This document shows, piece by piece, positions 57,241 through 64,000 of a stretch of DNA of 64,000 nt. Within the stretch, counting starts at the first letter, position 1. Each line of letters opens with the position of its first letter. The translations under genes and the position numbers were made by a program. The notes beneath the pieces were generated by a model that searched no databases, was not told the DNA's origin, and saw nothing but the letters and a program-made list of their open reading frames with translations. This stretch comes from Humulus lupulus (taxonomy: Eukaryota; Streptophyta; Magnoliopsida; Rosales; Cannabaceae), in NCBI RefSeq assembly GCF_963169125.1, contig NC_084798.1, positions 104,735,970 through 104,799,969 on the forward strand, given 5' to 3'.

Positions 57241-58235
57241 ATCATTTTCGAAGTGGTAGCTTAATTTCAAGATGTTTAACTTGTTATTTGAGTTTGGTTT
57301 ATGAGCTTGTTATTTGCTACCTAGTTATTTATTTTTGAACATTTTTTGTTGTTTAAGAGTCGTTATTAGACACGTTTTGTCCTTTTTTAATTTACGAGTA
57401 AAAAAAGAGACTACGCGCAGCATGGTCGATTCTTTCTACATATATGGATGTGTGTTAATTTTTTGAACAGTGTTCAACAGCTCAATACGTTCAAGCAGTG
57501 TTCAACTGCTTAAATATTTTCGATATATTATATGTGTTTCACGAGTAAATAACTGCTCGAACAGATTCGGTCAAGTAGCTAGTGACCAAGGATCTTTCAA
57601 CCCTCGATCACTTGGGTGGAACATGGGGTATACTAGTATATAATTTAACACAGGCAATATGAGCACGAGTTAAGAAATCTATTCTTAGGTTGACTTGTAA
57701 ATTTTTGAAGTCAAAAAAGGCCATTATGCTATCTTGTTTGAAAAAGCTTAAGGAACTTGGAATTTTTCAAAATTTCATGTTAGAAACAAATATTCGTGCG
57801 ACAAGAAACCATATGCTCACAAAATGTTAGAGCAATAAGAGTGTGAGAAAGCATACTTAGTAGGGACTTATGAAATATCTTGAATTTCTAATTTAGAAAA
57901 CTAAGTACTCATGCGAAAATATAAGGCATACATCAGAGTGACTTTAAGTCTAAAATGACATAGAATGTTTCAAGTTAGCAAAGAAAAGTAAAGTATAAAT
58001 GCTAACAACTCGGCCGTACGAGAAAAATATCAAAGCTTCTAAGCAACAATTGTCTTCAGAAAAGTTTAAGAGAAATGATTAAACTACTGGCCATGTACAA
58101 AGTTTAGCTGGTCAGGTGCAAAGTTTTCATGGTCGGGAGAGCAGATACAACTTCCCTTTTCTGCTAAGCATGTATCACTGGTTGAGTAGGAAACTCTATT
58201 GTTGGATAGGAAGTTCTCAGGTCGGCTAAAAGCGT
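57241..58235. other. 3' noncoding region of the first pol-less element
   Basis: AT-rich; it has a duplicate in the second copy (63590-64000: ATTTTTTGAACAGTGTTCAA, GACTACGCGCAGC). No coding sequence recognised. GTTCAACAGCTC / GTTCAACTGCTT words recur. Confidence 0.7.
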
Positions 58236-58792
58236 CTACTGGTTTGGTAAACTAGTCCCTGGCTGGTCAATACCATCGTCAACATCCTGGACCTCCTCTG
58301 GTCGGAATGATAGAGCAGGAGAGGCAGGCATAGTGTTAGCTGGAAAAGCTGCCTCTGCAGTGGCCTTGGCTTCGTATTTGACGAGTTCTTTGGCTTTGGC
58401 TTCGTCAGAGAGAAATTCAAGGTTGAGAGGCTTGTTTAACTTCCCAATCTGATAGAAGCAGCTGAAGCAGATTTCTTCATAACGATCTAGATCAGTTTCC
58501 TTCTCCTGTTTCAGCTTTTCATTCTCTTGAGCCTTCTTCTTCATCTGGTCAGTCAATGTCTTTTTCGCCTGGACTTGCTTGTTGTTCTCATCAACCAACT
58601 CCTTCAATGATCTATCTCAGTCAGCAATTGTTTTCTCATCCTGCTCAGTCTTTTCTTGGAGATCTTTCTCAGACTTAGTCAAACTTTCAATCTTTGCAGG
58701 CGCTTCCACCAATTGATCATTCAAGATCTTGAACAGCTCCTTATAGTCGTCTGCTCGACATTGAGCATGACTAACAGTTATGAGTCCCTGGA
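58236..58792 (-). pseudogene. Antisense coiled-coil gene of the pol-less element
   Basis: Minus strand, after a good splice acceptor (TTTGGTTTACTCCAG, exon from about 58792): CRADDYKELFKILNDQLVEA, KIESLTKSEKDLQEKTEQDE, a TGA, SLKELVDENNKQVQAKKTLT, AQENEKLKQEKETDLDRYEE, ICFSCFYQIGKLNKPLNLEF and LSDEAKAKELVKYEAKATAE, ending with QDVDDGIDQPGTSLPNQ. It is a long coiled coil followed by a short globular motif (CFYQ-WK-LNKPLNL). It runs opposite to gag and lies upstream of the 3' LTR. The upstream exon(s) are not identified. One nonsense codon. I infer it is the extra antisense gene of Tat/Grande-like elements. Confidence 0.7.
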
Positions 58793-58984
58793 GTAAACCA
58801 AATAGAAAATGAGTGCAAAGCAAAAATATGCACTACAAAGTGTAAAAATTTCTTTTAGAAGAGAAATCAACTTCCCCCCAGATAAAGACATATTTTGGGA
58901 AATAATAATAATTTTAAGAGATTTACAGAAAAGAAAAGCAAAGTGTTTCGAATTTCGTGGGGTGTTCAGTGGTATAAGGCCTAA

Positions 58985-59285
58985 AGTATGTTCGAGCGGC
59001 TGTGTGGTGCCCAAGCAGCTAGGAGCATGTCCGAGATGTTGGGTGTGTCTGGGGTGTTGGGGCGTGTCCGAGGAGCTGGTGGGTCTGAAATACTGGCATG
59101 TGTCCGAGGAGCTGACGTGTCCGAGGTGCTGGTAGTGTCTGAGGAGATGGGCATGTCTGAGGTACTGGCGTGTCCAAGGAGCAAGGAGATGTCTCCGAAG
59201 AGCTGGGAGGTGTGTCAGCGCAGATGGGAGGCGCAGCCGACGCCAAGCAGGGGTCTGAGCGGCTTGGTGGGTTCTGAAGAGCCAA
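58985..59285. repeat. Irregular GTGTCCGAGGAGCTGG-type repeats
   Basis: About twelve imperfect copies of a 20-25-bp unit with GTGTCYGAGGWGCTGG. Both strands are open over much of it because of the repeat. Located between the antisense gene and the PPT, the hypervariable zone of this kind of element. Confidence 0.8.
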
Positions 59286-59943
59286 GGTGAACCGCCAAGC
59301 CTGAGCGGCTACAAGGGATCTGAGGGAATAAGGCCTACCCGATTGGATAGGCATGGATTTCAACCACGAGAGGCGAGCCCAAACTGTATTTGAATAAATT
59401 TTGAGCACAAACAAAGTTTGATCCACTCGAACCCATGGATTTTTTTGCCTTTCTATGGCAACAACCCAAACACTGACAATGTAAAAAAAAAAAAAGAAAT
59501 TCGGAAACACAATATCCAAATCTTGGGGCACAAAAATAAGATCAAGAAGGGAACTTCAAGGGTTTCAAAAAGTTTTAAGAAAACTTCAAAGTTCATACAA
59601 AACCATGAACCCAAGCATGCAATGGAAGATGGGAAACTTATAATTATTTTTTTCATGGACTGAAAAGTTGAATTGTGGATTTACTTGAAAAGGCGGGAGA
59701 ATATAGAAAGTCTATTTTTTGTAATTGTGGGATGTAGAGAATATTAAAGTTATTGATGAGTCACCACGTGGAGGCAACTAATAGGATATTCTCTGAATTT
59801 CTGATTGGCTATTAAATTTTTAGAGATTTAACTGGCAAGGCTTTTCTTATTAGTGAAAGTTACTTAATGGTGGAAGCTTTTGGACGACGTGAATAACTAT
59901 CAGCTAGAGAAAAAGTTTATCATATGAAAACATCATATAGTAA
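59286..59943. other. AT-rich sequence between repeats and PPT
   Basis: Poly-A tract at about 59479-59494. No gene recognised. It probably includes the promoter side of the antisense gene. Confidence 0.5.
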
Positions 59944-59957
59944 ACATGGGGGGCAAA
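59944..59957 (+). other. Polypurine tract
   Basis: CATGGGGGGCAAA immediately before LTR 2. Confidence 0.8.
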
Positions 59958-60968
59958 TGTTATCCCAAAAATTTTTGTTCAATGATGTGGCAATCGAATA
60001 GACTAGTGGCAATGCATGGTCAGTAAATGACACATAAATAGTCAATAAATGTGTTATTTAAAGAAGTGAAAAGGTTGGGAGTTGACCTGGTGAGTTGTGA
60101 TATTACTGGTCAGAAAACAAATTTAGCTGGTTAGGAGTGATTTGCTCGACCAGTGATACACCATGGTCGACCAGTAATATGCCATGGCTGACCAGAGATG
60201 TGCCATGCCTGACCAGTGATACACCATGCCCGACCAGTGATATGCCATGGCCAACCAATGATGTGCCATACCCGAACAGTGATATGCCATGGCCGACCAG
60301 TGATGTGACATGCCCGAGCAGTGGTGTGCTTTGGGCGACCAGTGAGGTGTCTTGGTCGACCAGTCACTTTGGGAAATGGATTCAGTCGATCGACGGATCA
60401 CAATCTCAGGAGTTAACCGTCTAGTGACTCTTCAGTAAAACCTCAGTAACAGTTTCAACCCGAATCATTTGTAACTGTCGCAAGAATCTCTCAGATATCC
60501 CGGAGTAATAGATAAATTATTGTAGTTTGAATTTATTTATATTTTATTAATTAAATATGGTTGGAACAACCAAGGACCCTGTCAAATGAGATATTTCTCA
60601 TGTACCGCCCATGAGCCTATAAATAAAGGGCTCATGGCATCATTTAGGGGGATCTAAGATCTGGGATTTGAAAGAAAACTCTCTAGTTTGGAGACTTTGG
60701 GACCATTACTTGGGGCATTCTCGGAGCATTTTCTGAGAGTTCAGAGAGAGAAACATTGTTATTTCGTACCTATACTTGAGAAACTCAGTTGACTAAGGTT
60801 CATCTGATCTTACATATAGGCTAAATATATCACAACTCCAAGTGAATTAGGCTATTACCAAAAAATTGGTGCTGAACCACAATAAAATTACTTGTGTTAT
60901 TTATTTTCTATTCAAGGTTTATTGTCATTTTTGTGTCTGCTCGCAGTTGGCCAAAATTGTGGTCAACA
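59958..60968 (+). mobile_element. LTR 2 of the tandem pol-less element, 1011 bp (shared)
   Basis: Begins TGTTATCCCA and ends GTGGTCAACA, followed by TTTTTGGTGCTTTCATTG. It ends the first element and starts the second. TATA-like CCTATAAATAAA at 60617-60628. It is 63 bp longer than LTR 1, equal to three 21-bp repeat units. Confidence 0.92.
60149..60364 (+). repeat. 21-bp repeat in LTR 2, ten units
   Basis: Same unit as in LTR 1 (ACCAGTGATATGCCATGGCC). Ten units plus a partial. Open frames on both strands of this array (60123-60424) are caused by the 21-bp period and are not genes. Confidence 0.92.
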
Positions 60969-61025
60969 TTTTTGGTGCTTTCATTGTGAACCTGAATAAA
61001 AGAAACACACTACTATCTTAACAAT

Positions 61026-61980
61026 ATGGCACCCAGGAAGCCCGATACGTCAACAGAAAAAGAAAATGTTAGACCAGAACGTCCTACACCTGAGAACCCT
61101 GACATTGAGCCAGGGATCTTTCTCAAGGAGACAACTCCAAGGTCGTACAACTCCAGGAGGCCATGGGGGCTTTACAGGAAGAGATGATGCAATTCAATGC
61201 TCGACAGGAGTCTTTTGCTGAGGAAATGGTTAGGCAGAAAGCTGCATTCGAGCAGCAGAAATGGGAAATGGATGCTAGAAGCGAAGAGATCAAGCGACGA
61301 CAATAAGAGGCTGACCGACGACATCGCGAGGCAGCACTTGCTCTAGAAGCAGCTACTCAATTGGCCCAGGCCAATGCCCAAACTGCGGCACGAGCAGCCG
61401 CCCAATGAGCAAGGAATAATAGTGTTTGTTAAAGGACCACTAGCAGAACTGATTCTCGGGGTCCAGATAGAAGTCGAAGTAATCACACTAGTTGGGCAGA
61501 TGATGGGGTCCGCTCTGGGACTCCATCAGTGCAAAGGGAGAAAACTTCATAGTATAAAGACGGGTATGGTCGGTATGACACTGATAGTCATCAAACCGAC
61601 TGGTAAAAAGAAAAAGAAGGCAATGACCAATAAGAAGGAGGAAAGGACCGCCCAGGCCATGCCGAGAAGCTGCCACTGCATACTGGCCAGCAGTGTAATG
61701 GGAGAGAGCAAGTCCTGTGTAGTAAGCCCTTTGAAAAATTGAAGAATATAGTGTTCGATCGGCTAGGAGACCGTCTTGGTCGAAGGGCATGATCTGACCC
61801 GCCCTACCAATAATGTAGAAACACTTGACGACACTGCACCAGATGGAAATGCCCGACCGGGAGGTCAAAATTTTGGAGCCTCGTCAGTTGCTCTAGCCAT
61901 CCAAACCTAGCTTGATGAACTAACGACTGCAGTGCAAGGATAATCAAAATGACATTCTGGGATGGATGCAGTAGACCAAA
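61026..61980 (+). pseudogene. Gag of the second pol-less element, N-terminal half
   Basis: ATG 61026 (MAPRKPDTSTEKENVRPERP) reads further than in the first copy. EMMQFNARQESFAEEMVRQK and FEQQKWEMDARSEEIKRRQ, a stop, EADRRHREAALALEAATQ follow; then the Ser/Arg-rich part, decayed. Compared with copy 1 it carries about 60 extra bases near 61129 and lacks about 100 bases near 61540. Interrupted at 61980 by the Cassandra LTR. Confidence 0.8.
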
Positions 61981-62353
61981 TGTGACAGTCAGAATCCCAT
62001 GATCCGTAAGGGGAAAGACCGGGTAAAGCTGTGCAATCCCACACCGCCTGGGGAAGGTCAAGTGTGATGATTCTAAGACTGTGTAGGTATGAGACTACAT
62101 AGTTGAAGAAGGCTTAAATGGATTGATGGGTACTACCTATGCCAACAAGATGCATCTTCTTTTCGGTAGCCCATCACTTGAGAACTCCAAAGTTAAACGT
62201 GCTTGACCTGGGGTAATCTAGAGATGGGTGACCTCCATAGAAGTTTCCCTAGGAAGCATGTGAGTGAGGACAATGCACGCTGAAAAGACTCGTGTTGGTT
62301 TGTAGGGCCAGTCGTCATTCCAGAAAGCAGCCATAGTGACGTGGGGCATCACA
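61981..62353 (+). mobile_element. Cassandra solo LTR, 373 bp, with TSD
   Basis: Begins TGTGACAGTC and ends GGGGCATCACA, flanked by CCAAA on both sides (61976-61980, 62354-62358). It carries the Cassandra landmarks CCCACACCGCCTGGGGAAG, GATGCATCTTCTTTTCGGT, GAAAAGACTCGTGTTGGTTT and CAGAAAGCAGCC, around a 5S-rRNA-like block. Cassandra is a short non-autonomous retrotransposon whose LTRs contain 5S sequence. Only one LTR is here, so it is a solo LTR. It lies inside the second gag. Confidence 0.94.
62169..62255 (+). other. 5S-rRNA-derived segment of Cassandra
   Basis: GAACTCCAAAGTTAAACGTG, CTTG and GGGATGGGTGACCTCC-like sequence match the part of plant 5S rRNA that contains the internal RNA polymerase III control region, with substitutions and indels. 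The 5' third and the 3' end of 5S are absent, so it is not a 5S gene. Confidence 0.88.
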
Positions 62354-63600
62354 CCAAAGGAGTGGCAGCCCATTTTGTGCCCTTATCAGAGCAGCCCAGC
62401 AGCTCGGAAAATATAAAGCACTGGTGCTGCCGATATATACAGAAAAGGCAGATCCCATCAGACATGTTGGGAAATTTGAGGACCAGATGCAATTGCTCGG
62501 GGTAAGTAACGATTATCAGTGTAGAGTTTTTCCTGCTACATTGTAAGATACTGCCCAATAGTGCTATTGGATGTTTAAGCTGAATTCCATTACCTCTTGG
62601 GAAACATTCAGGAAGGAGTTTTGTAGACAATTCAGTGCTGCATAAACTCCACCAGTTTATGCCAATCACTTGGCAATTATCAAACAAGGAAAGGATGAGT
62701 CTCCAAAGAATTGTATACAGAGATTCATTAGAGAGGCCAATAGAGTAACTGTTGTAGGAGATGAGGTGAAGATGGTTGCCATATCCTCTAGAATCACTTA
62801 CCGAAGCCCTTTCTAGGATAGTATACATAGAAATCCAATTTCAACACTTCAACAATTTCTTGAACGAGCGGACAAGTATATGAAATTGGATGATGCAATC
62901 GAGAAAGAGGAGAATTTCATAAACAATCCGGGTGGATCAACTGACCCTCCTAAGAATGGTGGAAACGATCAAAATGGTGGAAAGAAACATGGGAATAACG
63001 GGTCTGACCACCATGAAGAAAAGAAAGCTAAGTCAAGTTCAGACGACAAGCCAACCAAGTACAAGCCTCAGTTCACTAATTACACCACTCTCTTGGTGAG
63101 CCGGGCAGAAATATATCTCGCTAGTCATGAGGAGGTTCCCTACAAAAAACCTCCACCCATCAGGAATGAGATGAGTAAAAGAGACATGAATAAATTTTGT
63201 CGTTTCCATGGAGATTGTGGTCACGACACAAATGAATCCAATCACCTCAAGGATGAGATAGAATTTCTTCTCTGGTCGGGCTAGTTAAAAAAGTACCAGG
63301 CAAAGAAACCCCAAGGAGATGGAGGCAACAACAATCCTGGGTTCAAACGGCAGCAATCTCCACCCTTGCAACCCAGGCCTGTGGACTTTACCTTAGACAC
63401 TATATGTGGAGGTTCACACTTGGCTGGGGATAGTAACAAAGCAAGGGAGAGGTATGCCCAGACACATCGACATGAGCTGGAGTGCTAGGATCAGATTTGT
63501 TAAACGGAGCATGATCAGGAACCATTGGAATGGCAAGCGTCTATGGATATATTATCACTAAATACCGCTTTCAGAGTGGTTGCTTAATTTCAAGTTGTTT
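62354..63600 (+). pseudogene. Gag of the second pol-less element, C-terminal half
   Basis: Continues after the Cassandra LTR: ADPIRHVGKFEDQMQLLGVS and CRVFPATL (capsid core), then 135 codons open (62880-63284) from MKLDDAIEKEENFINNPGGS to HEEVPYKKPPPIRNEMSKRD, CRFHGDCGHDTN and LKDEIEFLLWSG, stop. The zinc-knuckle has Ser where the fourth Cys is expected. It ends ICGGSHLAGDSNKARERYAQ and LEWQASMDILSLNTAFRVVA. As in copy 1, protease and the rest of pol are absent at the same point. Confidence 0.85.
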
Positions 63601-64000
63601 GACTTGTTATTTAAGTTTGTATTATAAGCTGGTTATTTGCTAACCAGTCATTATTTTTGAACAATTTTTGTTGTTTAAGACTCGTTATTAGACACGTTTT
63701 GTCCTTTTTTAATATATGATTAATAAAAGGGACTACGCGCAGCGTGGTCGATTCTTTCTACAAATATGCATGTGTGTTAATTTTTTGAACAGTGTTCAAT
63801 TGCTCAATACGTTCTTGCAGTGTTCAACTGCTCAAATATTTTCCATGTATTCTATGGTTTCACGAGTAATTAACTGCTCGAATAGATTCGGTCATGTAGC
63901 AAGTGACCAAGGATCTTTCAACCCTCGATCACTTGGGGGGCACATGGGGGAGTACTGGTATATAATTTAACACAGGCAATAAGAGCATGAGTTAGGATAT
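63601..64000. other. 3' noncoding region of the second pol-less element (window edge)
   Basis: Matches 57250-57690 of the first copy (GACTACGCGCAGC, AACAGTGTTCAA, GATCACTTGGG). It is cut by the window end, so the antisense gene and last LTR of this copy, if present, lie beyond 64000. Confidence 0.8.

Noticed and set aside
58809..59290. Plus-strand frames of 100-108 codons and a 170-codon minus-strand frame
   Set aside because: They run over the irregular 20-25-bp repeats; residues follow the repeat and change frame between strands without a domain.
60123..60424. Open frames of 78-95 codons on both strands
   Set aside because: They follow the 21-bp repeat period in LTR 2, which keeps frames open; there is no start context or domain.
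62169..62255. 5S rRNA gene
   Set aside because: Only the central part of 5S is present, and the flanks match a Cassandra LTR with TSD.

Overview
This is a 64-kb block of flowering-plant nuclear DNA made almost entirely of nested, decayed transposable elements. I found no host gene, rRNA or tRNA gene, CRISPR array or bacterial-type gene. The plant assignment rests on the element mix: Ty3/gypsy Tat-type and chromovirus elements, Ty1/copia-type long terminal repeats (LTRs), a Cassandra LTR carrying 5S rRNA sequence, a CACTA element with a transposase-associated domain, and a MULE transposase fragment with a SWIM motif. I cannot name the species.

Layout. 1-4265: 5' end of a minus-strand Tat-type element (RT start, protease, gag, LTR) that cuts a copia-type LTR (4266-4945). 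4946-7850: gag, PBS and LTR of a minus-strand chromovirus. 7961-8865: fragment of a Tat-associated coiled-coil gene. 8870-11990: tandem copies of a PBS-bearing repeat ('family R'). 12195-18800: element Z, a plus-strand Tat-like element whose LTR is split by a chromovirus solo LTR (12997-15407) and whose gag is split by an RT fragment. 18890-27585: a minus-strand chromovirus with all its domains in order, broken by a 2.2-kb solo LTR (19386-21588). 27600-31712: antisense gene, 20-bp repeats, polypurine tract (PPT) and 3' LTR of a Tat-type element. 32007-34450: 5' end of a CACTA transposon. 34452-51555: element T, a minus-strand Tat-type element cut by a family-R copy and by a large noncoding LTR element (38066-48208). 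That noncoding element in turn holds element Y (38203-42155, a complete gag-only retrotransposon) and another chromovirus solo LTR (44479-46848). 51560-53960: MULE fragment, LTR-like sequence and unassigned AT-rich DNA. 53961-64000: tandem copies of a pol-less Tat-like element sharing an LTR, the second copy holding a Cassandra solo LTR.

How the parts relate. Almost every coding stretch is a retroelement gag, protease, RT, RNase H or integrase piece with stops, frameshifts or insertions. Four insertions have target-site duplications (TSDs) legible by eye: ATAAG, TATAA, CTTAG and CCAAA; a fifth is imperfect (ATATC/CTATC). They give a relative order of insertion. The most distinctive signals are: gag-only Tat-like elements with an antisense coiled-coil gene and a hypervariable tandem repeat before the PPT; LTR length differences explained exactly by repeat-unit or microhomology deletions; and a short CpG-rich palindromic island at nearly the same distance from the PBS-proximal end of several LTRs, but with different words in different elements.

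Coordinates of element edges without a TSD are approximate to tens of bases.
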